A DNA stretch of 24,260 bases from JBBDYH01 sp040901795 (GCA_040901795.1 JBBDYH010000081.1:1-24260); one strand, 5' to 3'; counted from the first letter of the stretch, positions 9,184-17,596 are shown. Translations and numbers: made by a program. Notes: generated by a model not told the origin, from the letters alone.

Positions 9184-10440
9184 CTACACTCGCGAGACGA
9201 TGAGCGAGGCGTTGTGGCCGCCGAAGCCGAAACTGTTGCTCATCGCCGCCTGGCAGCGGCGCTCGCGGGGCTGGTTCGGCGTGTAGTCGAGATCGCACTT
9301 CGGGTCGGGCGTGTCGAGGTTGATCGTGGGCGGAATCAAGCCGTCGCGGAGCGCGAGTATCGAGATGATCAGCTCCACGCCGCCGCTGGCGCCGAGCAAG
9401 TGACCAAGCTGGCTCTTGGTGCTGCTGATGCTGACTTTGGCGGCGTGCTCGCCGAAGATTCGTTTAATCGCGTAGGTCTCGGCGGCGTCGCCGAGCGGTG
9501 TGCTGGTGCCGTGCGCGTTGATGTAGCCGACCTGCGCCGGCTCCATTTCCGCATCGCGAAGGGCTAGCTCCATCGCTTTGGCCGCGCCGGTGCCCTCTTC
9601 ATCCGGCTGCGTGATATGCCCGCCGTCGGCGCTGGCGCCGTAGCCGACAAGCTCGGCGTAGATCCGTGCTCCGCGCTTCTTGGCATGTTCCAGCTCTTCG
9701 AGGACAAGAATGCCGGCGCCCTCGGCGAGTACAAACCCGTCGCGGTCGGCGTCGAACGGGCGGCTGGCCTTTTGCGGCGCGTCGTTGCGCTCGGAAAGGG
9801 CCTTCATGTTGGAAAAGCCGGCGATGCCCATCCGCGTGATCGCGGCCTCGCTGCCGCCGGTCACCATGACGTCGGCGACATTGTGCCGGATGGCCGCCAT
9901 GGCGTCGCCGATGGCATTGGCGGCGCTGGCGCAGGCGGTGGCTACTGCTGTGTTCATGCCGCGGAGGCCGTATTGAATCGACACATGTCCGCTGGCGGCG
10001 TTAACCATCAGCTTGGGGATGCAGAAGGCGGAGACTCGGTCCGGGCCTTTCGCCACGAGCCGGATGAGCTGCTCCTCCATCTCAGTGATGCCGCCGACGC
10101 CGGAGCCGATGATCACGCCGCAGCGGAACGGCTCTTCGCGCGTGAAATCGACGCCCGAGTCTTGGACGGCGTCGATGCCGGCGATCAGCGCCAACTGCGC
10201 GAAGCGGTCAATGCGCTTCTCGTCTTTGGTGGTAATGTAACCGGGGGGCGGCCAATTGCGGATTTCGCCGGCGAAGTGGACCTTGAACGGATGGCCGGTC
10301 ATGTCCGCGCCGCGGGTGTCGAAGAGCGTGATCGGGCCGATGCCGCTCTCACCGCGGAGCAGCCGCTGCCAGAGATCCTCGACCTTCAAGCCCAGCGACG
10401 TGACGGCGCCGATGCCGGTTACGACAACACGTCGTTTCAT
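9184..10440 (-). CDS. fabF: Beta-ketoacyl-ACP synthase II
   Basis: This 418-residue condensing enzyme elongates acyl-ACP with malonyl-ACP in type II fatty acid synthesis, in the cytoplasm. It has the family's full length. The catalytic triad is intact: nucleophile Cys170 in TACASAANAIGDA, His310 in NAHGTSTPLGD and His347 in KSQLGHLLGASG, with the conserved Lys342. The glycine-rich C-terminal motif SNSFGFGGHNASL is at 401-413. The N-terminus RRVVVTGIGAVTSLG fixes the start at the ATG at 10440. It lies 15 nt after acpP, so the two are surely one unit and FabF's substrate carrier is encoded next to it. No strong Shine-Dalgarno is visible, so translational coupling to acpP is possible. KAS II rather than KAS I is favoured by overall similarity and by the acpP-fabF order. 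Confidence 0.97.
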   Translation of the reverse strand: MKRRVVVTGIGAVTSLGLKVEDLWQRLLRGESGIGPITLFDTRGADMTGHPFKVHFAGEIRNWPPPGYITTKDEKRIDRFAQLALIAGIDAVQDSGVDFTREEPFRCGVIIGSGVGGITEMEEQLIRLVAKGPDRVSAFCIPKLMVNAASGHVSIQYGLRGMNTAVATACASAANAIGDAMAAIRHNVADVMVTGGSEAAITRMGIAGFSNMKALSERNDAPQKASRPFDADRDGFVLAEGAGILVLEELEHAKKRGARIYAELVGYGASADGGHITQPDEEGTGAAKAMELALRDAEMEPAQVGYINAHGTSTPLGDAAETYAIKRIFGEHAAKVSISSTKSQLGHLLGASGGVELIISILALRDGLIPPTINLDTPDPKCDLDYTPNQPRERRCQAAMSNSFGFGGHNASLIVSRV

Positions 10441-10455
10441 GATTCAGCTTGCGGC

Positions 10456-10692
10456 CTAGGATTGCGTCTTCTCGATATAGTCAATGGCCTGGCCGACGGT
10501 TTGGATCTTCTCGGCGGCGTCGTCAGGAATGTTGACGTCGAACTCCTCCTCCAGCTCCATCACCAGTTCGACGGTGTCGAGGGAATCGGCGCCAAGGTCG
10601 TTCACAAAGGATGTTTCGCGCGTGATTTGATCTTTGCTCACGCCCAACTGCTCAGCGACGATGTCGATCACGCGTTCTTGAACGGAAGCCAC
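10456..10692 (-). CDS. acpP: Acyl carrier protein
   Basis: This 78-residue acidic protein carries growing acyl chains on a phosphopantetheine arm. The attachment site is Ser37 in GADSLDTVELVMELEE, the canonical DSL motif at the start of helix II. The rest matches the four-helix ACP fold, with helix III around IPDDAAEKI and helix IV around VGQAIDYIEK. The start codon is GTG at 10692, supported by an AGGAGG ribosome site 9 nt upstream and by the typical N-terminal helix (VQERVIDIVAEQLGV). It is the first gene after a 0.3 kb gap holding a good promoter, and fabF follows after 15 nt. The strong ribosome site, unlike its neighbours, fits the high expression expected of ACP. Confidence 0.97.
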   Translation of the reverse strand: MASVQERVIDIVAEQLGVSKDQITRETSFVNDLGADSLDTVELVMELEEEFDVNIPDDAAEKIQTVGQAIDYIEKTQS

Positions 10693-10802
10693 CTTGAGGA
10701 TCCTCCTGTGACTGCTAAGAAAATGAGCTATATGACCGCTCGCGCCGAAAGCCCGGGCCCGTCAATGGATGCCAACACAATTCGTCTTGAGGTAAACCGT
10801 TT

Positions 10803-10832
10803 AAGATAGAGGGTTTCAGCAATCCAGGTCAA
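10803..10832 (-). promoter_or_regulatory. Probable sigma70-type promoter for acpP-fabF
   Basis: On the minus strand, TTGACC (10832-10827) and TATCTT (10808-10803) are separated by 18 nt, about 110 nt before the acpP start codon. This is the best promoter match in the gap between fabG and acpP. It would let acpP-fabF be expressed independently of rpmF-fabD-fabG. Confidence 0.5.
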
Positions 10833-10850
10833 GGTATACCGGTTTTTTCC

Positions 10851-10860
10851 GGACATGTCC
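10851..10860. promoter_or_regulatory. Perfect 10-bp palindrome upstream of the acpP promoter
   Basis: The sequence ggacatgtcc is a perfect inverted repeat ending about 19 nt upstream of the -35 box. Its size and place suit an operator, but no regulator is encoded nearby. A chance palindrome cannot be excluded. Confidence 0.25.
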
Positions 10861-10955
10861 AGACGACTGTAATTCGGCCGATAATGCTCTGTTGCCGCTC
10901 GGCACCGCGAGGTCACGGCCGCGGCAGTGTAGACCTCTCGCACTGCGAAAGGGTA

Positions 10956-11002
10956 CATCACGCGGAGTGATGACTACACTGCCCGCATACACGAGTGTGC
11001 GG
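10956..11002 (-). terminator. Two hairpins downstream of fabG
   Basis: Two stems follow the fabG stop: ccgcata/tgtgcgg (10983-11002, 7 bp with one G-T pair) and catcac/gtgatg (10956-10972, 6 bp). There is no U-run, so this is a weak call. With the promoter at 10803-10832 they would mark the boundary between two transcription units. Confidence 0.3.
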
Positions 11003-11018
11003 TCCACATAAGGTTATC

Positions 11019-11786
11019 TTACGCGGTCAGGCCACCATCGACGACCAGGCACTGCCCGGTAATGAATCCACTGGCCGGCGCGGCCAAAAACAGCACGGCG
11101 TCGGCCACTTCGTCGGCCGTGCCAAGTCGTTTTGCCGGAACGCGTTTTTTTACCTCTTCGTCCAGTGCCGGCCCGAGGGCCGCAGTCATCTCGCTGGCAA
11201 TGAAGCCGGGGGCCACACAGTTGATGGTGATCTTGCGGCTGGCCAGTTCTCGTGCGACCGTGCGCGTCATGCCGATCAATGCGGCCTTCGAGGCGGAATA
11301 GTTTGCTTGACCGGGATTGCCCATCAGACCGGACACACTGGAGATGTTGATGATCCGGCCGTAGCGGGCCTGCATCATCGGACGTGTCACGGCGCGCATG
11401 AAGAGGAACGCGCCGCGGAGGTTGGTGTTGATGACGTCGTCCCACTGCTCGTCGGACATGCGGGGGAAGAGCGTGTCTTTGGTGATACCGGCGTTGTTGA
11501 CGAGGATGTCGAGCTTGGCCCATTTTTCGGTAACCTGGTCGACGACTTGCGAAACACTTTCGCTGTTGGTGACATCGCAGGCAAACGCCTCGGCCGTGCC
11601 GCCGGCTTGCTGGATGGCCGAAACGGTTTCGGCGAGTTTCGTGGCGTCGCGCGCTACGCAAGCGACTTTCGCGCCGCTTCTTCCAATTGCAATGGCGATG
11701 GCGCGGCCCAACCCGCGCGACGCTCCGGTGACGAGAGCGACCTGGCCGGTGAGGTCGACGGTGAGTCGAGCGGGGGTATCGGGCAT
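11019..11786 (-). CDS. fabG: 3-oxoacyl-ACP reductase
   Basis: This 255-residue short-chain dehydrogenase reduces 3-oxoacyl-ACP with NADPH. The dinucleotide motif TGASRGLG is at 20-27, NNAG at 97-100, and the catalytic set is Ser150 in NISSVSG, Tyr163 and Lys167 in YSASK. An Asn candidate for the tetrad lies at 120-122. The C-terminus GFITGQCLVVDGGLTA is typical of FabG. I chose the ATG at 11786; a GTG directly before it at 11789 is also possible. The position of the ribosome site is occupied by heptad repeats (CTGAACC type on the coding strand) and no Shine-Dalgarno is visible, which is odd for an essential gene. It lies between fabD upstream and the acpP promoter region downstream, so the fab assignment is firm. 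Confidence 0.95.
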   Translation of the reverse strand: MPDTPARLTVDLTGQVALVTGASRGLGRAIAIAIGRSGAKVACVARDATKLAETVSAIQQAGGTAEAFACDVTNSESVSQVVDQVTEKWAKLDILVNNAGITKDTLFPRMSDEQWDDVINTNLRGAFLFMRAVTRPMMQARYGRIINISSVSGLMGNPGQANYSASKAALIGMTRTVARELASRKITINCVAPGFIASEMTAALGPALDEEVKKRVPAKRLGTADEVADAVLFLAAPASGFITGQCLVVDGGLTA

Positions 11787-11790
11787 CACG

Positions 11791-11818
11791 GGGTTCGGGG
11801 TTCAGGGTTCAGCGTTGG
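11791..11818. repeat. Heptad repeat upstream of fabG
   Basis: The units GGGTTCG, GGGTTCA, GGGTTCA and GCGTTGG lie in constant 7-nt register, ending 4 nt before the fabG ATG. The same GGGTTCA unit occurs three times upstream of gltX at 19694-19714. Confidence 0.8.
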
Positions 11819-11911
11819 AGTTCAGCCTTTAGGCTGTTTGGTGTCAGCCTTGTGGTCGCCACGGCGACTCATGGTGGCGAGCTGCGCCGGCCAAGCTAAA
11901 GCTTGAACTCC
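11817..11911. repeat. Inverted palindromic element between fabD and fabG
   Basis: The outer arms ggagttca (11817-11824) and tgaactcc (11904-11911) enclose two hairpins, cagcct-tt-aggctg (11823-11836) and caagct-aa-agcttg (11892-11905), plus a central gtcgcc-ac-ggcgac (11855-11868). The two end units are the same repeat in opposite orientation. The element fills the whole fabD-fabG gap and its right arm touches the fabD stop codon. Confidence 0.75.
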
Positions 11912-12819
11912 TACGCCGCGACGCCGTGGACCTTTGCTGAGCGCTCGATGCGCTTCATCAGGCCTTGCAGGACGCGGCCAGGGCCGACTTCGTAGAAGGT
12001 ATCAAATCCCTGGGCGAGTAGGTAGCGCATCGAGTCTTCCCAGCGGACCGGACTGACCACCTGCTGTGCGAGCAAGGACCGGATCTCTTCCGGGTCTCTG
12101 TGCGGCCGGGCATCCACGTTGGAAATGACGGGGATCCGCGGTGGTTTCATGGGCACGCCGGCAAGGGCTCTCGTCAAACGTTCGACGGCAGGCTGCATGA
12201 TCGGTGTGTGGAACGCCCCGGCCACGGCCAAGGGGACGGCCTTCATCGCTCCTGCGGCGGGTGCCGCTTGAGCGATTCGCTCGCAGGCCGCAAGTGTGCC
12301 CGATACGGCGATATTGCCGGGACAGAGGAGGTTCGCCACCTGCAGCGTTTCGCCCTGTGAGGCCTGCCGGCAAAGTTCTTCCACCTTGCCGCGGTCGAGG
12401 CCCAAAATCGCCACCATGCCGCTGGGGGTGGCGTCCGCGGCGGCCTGCATGGCGCTGCCACGTTCTTGCACGAGGCGCAACCCATCTTCGAACTCCATCA
12501 CGCCCGCAAACACTAGGGCCGTATATTCGCCCAGGCTGAGACCCGCGGCGGCCTGGCAGCCCTCGACCAATTTGGGATAGAGCGCCCGCAGACCGGCAAG
12601 TGCCGCCAGGCTGGTCACAAATAAGGCGGGCTGGCTATGTATCGTCGAGTCGAGCTTGTCGGTCGGGCCCTCGAAGCAAATCTTGGCCAGGTCGTAGCCC
12701 AAGACCTCGATGGCTCGGTCGAAAAGCGCCCGCGCCTCGGGGAGCAATTCGGCCGATTGGCGGCCCATGCCGACGGATTGAGCGCCTTGACCGGGAAAGA
12801 GGAATGCGGTTTTGGCCAC
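11911..12819 (-). CDS. fabD: Malonyl-CoA:ACP transacylase
   Basis: This enzyme of about 302 residues moves the malonyl group from CoA to ACP, supplying the extender unit for FabF. It shows FLFPGQGAQSVGMG at the N-terminus (oxyanion Gln11), the nucleophile Ser95 in GLSLGEY, the conserved Arg120 in QERGSAMQ and the catalytic His204 in GAFHTPIM. The C-terminal YEVGPGRVLQGLMKR is typical. I prefer the GTG at 12819, which gives VAKTAFLFPGQG like other FabD proteins and follows an AGGGATCAGG-type purine stretch. An earlier in-frame GTG at 12843 lies inside a palindromic repeat. The gene follows rpmF after about 55 nt and precedes fabG. Confidence 0.95.
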   Translation of the reverse strand: MAKTAFLFPGQGAQSVGMGRQSAELLPEARALFDRAIEVLGYDLAKICFEGPTDKLDSTIHSQPALFVTSLAALAGLRALYPKLVEGCQAAAGLSLGEYTALVFAGVMEFEDGLRLVQERGSAMQAAADATPSGMVAILGLDRGKVEELCRQASQGETLQVANLLCPGNIAVSGTLAACERIAQAAPAAGAMKAVPLAVAGAFHTPIMQPAVERLTRALAGVPMKPPRIPVISNVDARPHRDPEEIRSLLAQQVVSPVRWEDSMRYLLAQGFDTFYEVGPGRVLQGLMKRIERSAKVHGVAA

Positions 12820-12840
12820 CTGAGAACCTGATCCCTGTGC

Positions 12841-12861
12841 CACTGCTCGCAGCGAGCAGTG
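12841..12861. repeat. Palindrome, copy 1 (rpmF-fabD gap)
   Basis: The arms cactgctcg and cgagcagtg form a perfect 9-bp stem with a CAG loop between the rpmF stop and the fabD start. The same stem with loop CGG occurs at 23041-23061, also between two minus-strand genes. Confidence 0.85.
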
Positions 12862-12874
12862 CCACGATGCACCG

Positions 12875-13054
12875 CTATTCGGCGATCTCGACGATGGTGC
12901 GGCCCATGTAAAACCCGCATTTCGGGCAAATCACGTGCGTGGGCACCGCGGTGCTGCACTGCGGGCAGTAGGTGAGCTGCTTGGGCTTTTTATGATCGTG
13001 CGCGCGGCGGCTTCCCGTGCGTGCGTTCGACTGTCGTCGCTTGGGGACTGCCAT
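12875..13054 (-). CDS. rpmF: 50S ribosomal protein L32
   Basis: A 59-residue reading frame encodes L32, a small zinc-binding protein of the large ribosomal subunit. The N-terminus MAVPKRRQSNARTGSRRAH is diagnostic. The zinc ribbon is the four-Cys form, with Cys30 and Cys33 in CPQC and Cys43 and Cys46 in CPKC, so this is the C+ (zinc-bound) type. The ATG at 13054 is set by the MAVPK start. No strong ribosome site is seen just upstream. The gene starts the fatty-acid block, with fabD following. In many bacteria rpmF is followed by plsX and fabH, which are not present here. The link may couple ribosome production to membrane lipid synthesis. Confidence 0.97.
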   Translation of the reverse strand: MAVPKRRQSNARTGSRRAHDHKKPKQLTYCPQCSTAVPTHVICPKCGFYMGRTIVEIAE

Positions 13055-13179
13055 GGTAAGTGCTTGGCTGGTAGAGCTTTACGGGTTGCCGGCGAACTCC
13101 AGGGCGCGCGGGCAACTGCATCAGCGGATCGATGGTAAACTGCTCAATGTAGAGGCGCTGGCGGCCATCGTCAAGGTAG

Positions 13180-13896
13180 TTACTGGCTTGGACGCCAATT
13201 CCAGATTGCCGGTTTGCCGCTGCACTCTGGCAAGTAGCAGCCATCGACCTTGTCGGGTCGCACGTATTTGGCCAGGAAATCGACGTGGCCCTGCCGTTCG
13301 ACGCGATAGAGCACGCCTTCAATCAGGTCGAGAGCCCCGTGATGGTTATTCTCTTGAATGGCCGCCAACGCTGATTCAACGCCCAGCGGCGGCCCAATGC
13401 TCAAAGTAAATGGCAACGTGAAACTGTGCCCCACCCGCGATTGGAACTCGTCGAACGGAGCCCGCTTGTCCTCGACCATCAAATCGAACGGGACGTATGG
13501 TTCGTGCCACAGGTTGTAGCGCGTGCCGTGCGCTTGCGCGAGCCACTCGCCGACGATCCGTTCCCCTTCATTGAGGAGATCAAAGAACCGCTGCCAATGG
13601 TCAAGCACCCAGCGGTGAAATAGCTGATGCTGCTCGTACTGCGAAGATGCGGCGCGCCAGCCGGCCCGACCGAGGGGAATGATTTCGCCGTGGACCTTCG
13701 CCACTGCGCAGCACGAGCCGTCGAGCTTCTCTTGCACGATGATTCGATCGTGCTTGTCGCGAGCTTTCCGGCAGCAAATCTTGGCGTAGCCTTCGGGGCA
13801 AGCATGGTCGCCCGGACCCATACGGCTCGTAGGGAGATGCCCGATGCTGCCGTAGGCTTTGCGGCCGAGCGGTTTGGTGTTGGGTTCGATGCTCAT
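13180..13896 (-). CDS. RNA-ligase-like nucleotidyltransferase
   Basis: This 238-residue protein has the covalent nucleotidyltransferase core of ATP-dependent RNA ligases (RNA_ligase family). Motif I is KLDG with the AMP-accepting Lys57 in VQEKLDGS. Motif III is Glu117 in GEWLAQAHGTRY, IIIa is VPFDLMV at about 135-141, motif IV is EGVLYRV with Glu193, and motif V is LAKYVRPDK with Lys210 and Lys216. All core motifs are present, so it is probably active in self-adenylylation. There is no extra C-terminal domain like those in T4 Rnl1 or Rnl2. The N-terminus MSIEPNTKPLGRKAYGSIGHL resembles small stand-alone bacterial homologs. No kinase, phosphatase or RtcB-type partner is adjacent; the neighbours are rpmF and a toxin-antitoxin-like pair. 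Its physiological substrate (nicked RNA or tRNA) is unknown. Confidence 0.85.
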   Translation of the reverse strand: MSIEPNTKPLGRKAYGSIGHLPTSRMGPGDHACPEGYAKICCRKARDKHDRIIVQEKLDGSCCAVAKVHGEIIPLGRAGWRAASSQYEQHQLFHRWVLDHWQRFFDLLNEGERIVGEWLAQAHGTRYNLWHEPYVPFDLMVEDKRAPFDEFQSRVGHSFTLPFTLSIGPPLGVESALAAIQENNHHGALDLIEGVLYRVERQGHVDFLAKYVRPDKVDGCYLPECSGKPAIWNWRPSQ

Positions 13897-14000
13897 TCCT
13901 AGTTACGAGCCAGTTTGGATTCAGGACACCCTCCACGTCGGACAAGGCATTTGGGCGTGCGGTTCACGGGGGAAGGGACCGAACTGTCGGCTGAACCCGG

Positions 14001-14381
14001 CTAAAGCTGACGCACTCGAATCGTCACTCCTTTTGTCGATCGCTGCGCGACGAGTATGAAAGGTGGCGTCACATTGATGTTGGCCGCTAACACCGTATCA
14101 AGGGTGCGAATTGTGAACTCTGGCAAGATGTGCCCCGGCCGAATGAACACAATGCCGACGATCGGTTCGCTTTGCACGATGGCCAGTGTGCCGAAATCAG
14201 GATCATGCGTGAGAATGAGCCGCTGCTGCTGATGTGCCAAACGAAGGAGAATCAAGTCGTCAGTCCCCTGCAAGCCAAGCTCGGAGACCGACACCGCGTC
14301 AAATCCTCGTTGGCGCAGGTAATCGACGACATCGGAATGAATGTTTTGATCGGCAAAGAGCCGGAACTCCCGCAGGTTCAC
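14001..14381 (-). CDS. DUF5615 PIN-like toxin candidate
   Basis: This 126-residue protein matches the DUF5615 family, a compact PIN-like fold usually encoded after a DUF433 gene. The acidic residues expected of a PIN-like site are visible: Asp11 in LFADQNI, Asp41/42 in GTDDLILL and Asp60/62 in LTHDPDFGTL. The start is GTG at 14381 and overlaps the DUF433 stop codon by 4 nt (GTGA), so translation is coupled. An AGAGG ribosome site lies in the end of the upstream gene. It is probably a ribonuclease toxin, or a relic of one. This is family-based inference, as enzymatic activity is not proven for most members. Confidence 0.85.
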   Translation of the reverse strand: MNLREFRLFADQNIHSDVVDYLRQRGFDAVSVSELGLQGTDDLILLRLAHQQQRLILTHDPDFGTLAIVQSEPIVGIVFIRPGHILPEFTIRTLDTVLAANINVTPPFILVAQRSTKGVTIRVRQL

Positions 14382-14608
14382 GGGGTTACCTCTGCCGAGA
14401 TCAAGATCTCATTCTTCACGAACTGCGCCGCGTAGCGGATCGCCTCTGCGACGTCTTCTTCACTTAGTCCGGGGTAAGCCTTTGCGATTTCCGCGCGCGT
14501 TGCACCGCTGGCGAGTAGCTCCAGAATGAACTCGACGCTCAGCCGAGTACCCTTCACGCATGGCTTCCCATGCAGAACGTTCGGATTGGAGGTAATTCTT
14601 GAATACAT
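14378..14608 (-). CDS. DUF433 antitoxin-like DNA-binding protein
   Basis: This 76-residue protein matches DUF433, a winged-helix-like family that is the usual first gene of DUF433/DUF5615 pairs. The motifs visible are NPNVLHGKPCVKGTRLSVEF (about 8-27), the helix ELLASGATRAEIAKAYPGLS and the following DVAEAIRYAAQFV helix. It presumably binds its own promoter and neutralises the downstream DUF5615 protein. The ATG at 14608 is chosen because the motif begins right after it; the ribosome site (GTGAAGA) is weak. It lies 57 nt downstream of glnS on the same strand and could also be transcribed from there. Confidence 0.85.
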   Translation of the reverse strand: MYSRITSNPNVLHGKPCVKGTRLSVEFILELLASGATRAEIAKAYPGLSEEDVAEAIRYAAQFVKNEILISAEVTP

Positions 14609-14665
14609 ATGTCTTCACGGTCCATTATACGCAGGGCCCGTCGTGCCGTGTGAGCGAGTATTTCG

Positions 14666-16351
<1,686 letters not shown>

Positions 16352-16362
16352 ATTGGCTTATC

Positions 16363-16381
16363 AGCCGACGTCATGTCGGCT
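16363..16381. repeat. Short palindrome upstream of glnS
   Basis: The arms agccgac and gtcggct form a 7-bp stem with a gtcat loop, starting 12 nt before the glnS ATG. It resembles other small dispersed palindromes in the window. If transcribed it would sit in the 5' leader. Confidence 0.6.
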
Positions 16382-16503
16382 TCATGAGTTGGATGAAATT
16401 GAAGCACCGCGGCGCCACACGATGCGTGCAGTTCAACGGTTATTCTACGTAAGTGTACGGCGACGGCCTATCGCAGCAAGGCGAAGTTAGCTCCCTAATC
16501 TGG

Positions 16504-16734
16504 TTCCCCATCCGGGCAAGCTGGATGTGGTCCGCGAGTTTCTGTGGGCGGTCGCCGAGTTAGCTAACTAGTCTCCTTCACCATCCGCTCAAGGTGGATG
16601 GGGTCTGCTAAGAGGCTCTTTCGGCAGACTTCGACCCCATCGGGCTCTGCCCGATGGTGAACGAGATTGCTAAGCTAAGAATTGAATCAACCCTCGCCTC
16701 TACTAGACCCCATCCCGGTTGCCGGGATGGTGAA
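16504..16734. repeat. Left REP cluster, four hairpins
   Basis: R1 (16504-16532, degenerate) and R2 (16577-16605) read ttcaCCATCC...GGATGGggtc. R3 (16633-16662) and R4 (16706-16734) are in the opposite orientation. R3 has the stem ccatcgggc with loop TCT; R4 has the stem ccatcccgg with loop TTG. Both are perfect 9-bp stems. The outer CCAT/ATGG is constant while the inner pairs differ. Confidence 0.85.
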
Positions 16735-16749
16735 TAAGACTAGCGAGCT

Positions 16750-17592
16750 ATGGCCGAACGCATTCCGCATCCTTCTGGCCTCACCCCTCTTTACGATGCG
16801 CATCGGGTGGATGCAGCGTATCATCTTCGCTACTCATGGACCGGATGGCCGTCGGGAGGCCCATTCGCCAACACACCGACCGAACTGCTGCCGGCGGTTG
16901 CACCGTTGTGGAAGGAGGACTGTCTGCGATTGCTAGAATTCCGCTGGACGCGAGAATTCGTGCAATTGCTCTTCAGTACGACGCCTGCCATGTCGCCCGA
17001 GCATCTCGCCCAGCGGGCGAAGGGCCGGCTGACCTTCGCCCTGCGGAAGGCTGGCTTGGAAATGCTCTTCAGTCGCAAACTCGCGGTCCGGTCGCTGGGT
17101 GACAATACGCGGGAGGAAGTCGAGCAATATATTGAGCGGCAGGTTGGCAAGGAGCGATTCGCCAACGCGAGGTTCGCTGGGCAGATGCAGCGATTCACGG
17201 TTGTGAACCCGAAGGTGGACCTCTCGCAACCGAGCGAATCGGCCCGCGGGCGCTATTGGTTCAACCTGCATGTGGTGCTGGTCGTGGAGGACCGCTTCCG
17301 GGTTGCCGACTTGGACGTGCTGGCGAGAATCCGTGATTCGGCGCTAAAGATTGCCGGCAAGAAAGGACACTGGGTCTCACGGCTTTCGGTCATGCCGGAC
17401 CACCTGCACCTCGCCGTGCGAGGGCAGCCGACTGAATCTCCGGCGGATGTTGTGTCTGCGTATCAAAACAACTTGGCCTATGCTTTAGGACAAAAACGAT
17501 TGTGGCGCGAGAGTTTTTATGTCGGCACGTTTAGCGAATACACCATGGATGCCGTTCGGCGGCTGACAGATCGCAGGGTGACACCGCCCTAG
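16750..17592 (+). CDS. REP-associated tyrosine (Y1/HUH) transposase, tandem-domain type
   Basis: This 280-residue protein belongs to the transposase IS200-like (Y1) group associated with REP elements. It reads as two fused Y1-like halves. The first (about 20-145) opens with AYHLRYSWTGWPSGG. At the HUH position it has VQLLFST without histidines, but it keeps a K-G-R helix (about 91-93) and the catalytic-helix pattern REEVEQYIERQ with Tyr127. The second (about 168-275) opens with YWFNLHVVLVVEDRF, has an intact HUH pair His218 and His220 in MPDHLHLAV, and ends in FYVGTFSEYTMDAVRRL with Tyr264. The ATG at 16750 lies inside the flank of hairpin R4. The gene presumably acts on the surrounding hairpins as single-stranded DNA. 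It is on the opposite strand to glnS and gltX. No frameshift is visible. Confidence 0.85.
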   Translation: MAERIPHPSGLTPLYDAHRVDAAYHLRYSWTGWPSGGPFANTPTELLPAVAPLWKEDCLRLLEFRWTREFVQLLFSTTPAMSPEHLAQRAKGRLTFALRKAGLEMLFSRKLAVRSLGDNTREEVEQYIERQVGKERFANARFAGQMQRFTVVNPKVDLSQPSESARGRYWFNLHVVLVVEDRFRVADLDVLARIRDSALKIAGKKGHWVSRLSVMPDHLHLAVRGQPTESPADVVSAYQNNLAYALGQKRLWRESFYVGTFSEYTMDAVRRLTDRRVTPP

Positions 17593-17596
17593 CCTC

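Larger units (their letters stand above)
16352..16749. other. glnS-transposase intergenic region
   Basis: This region holds the glnS leader, with its small palindrome, and the left REP cluster of the transposase cassette. No gene is seen. The glnS promoter must lie in or before the REP cluster, but I find no strong -35/-10 pair. Confidence 0.6.

Noticed and set aside
9616..10809. 397-codon open frame on the plus strand
   Set aside because: It is antisense to fabF and acpP, which have complete catalytic motifs; the open frame is a by-product of GC-rich codon use.
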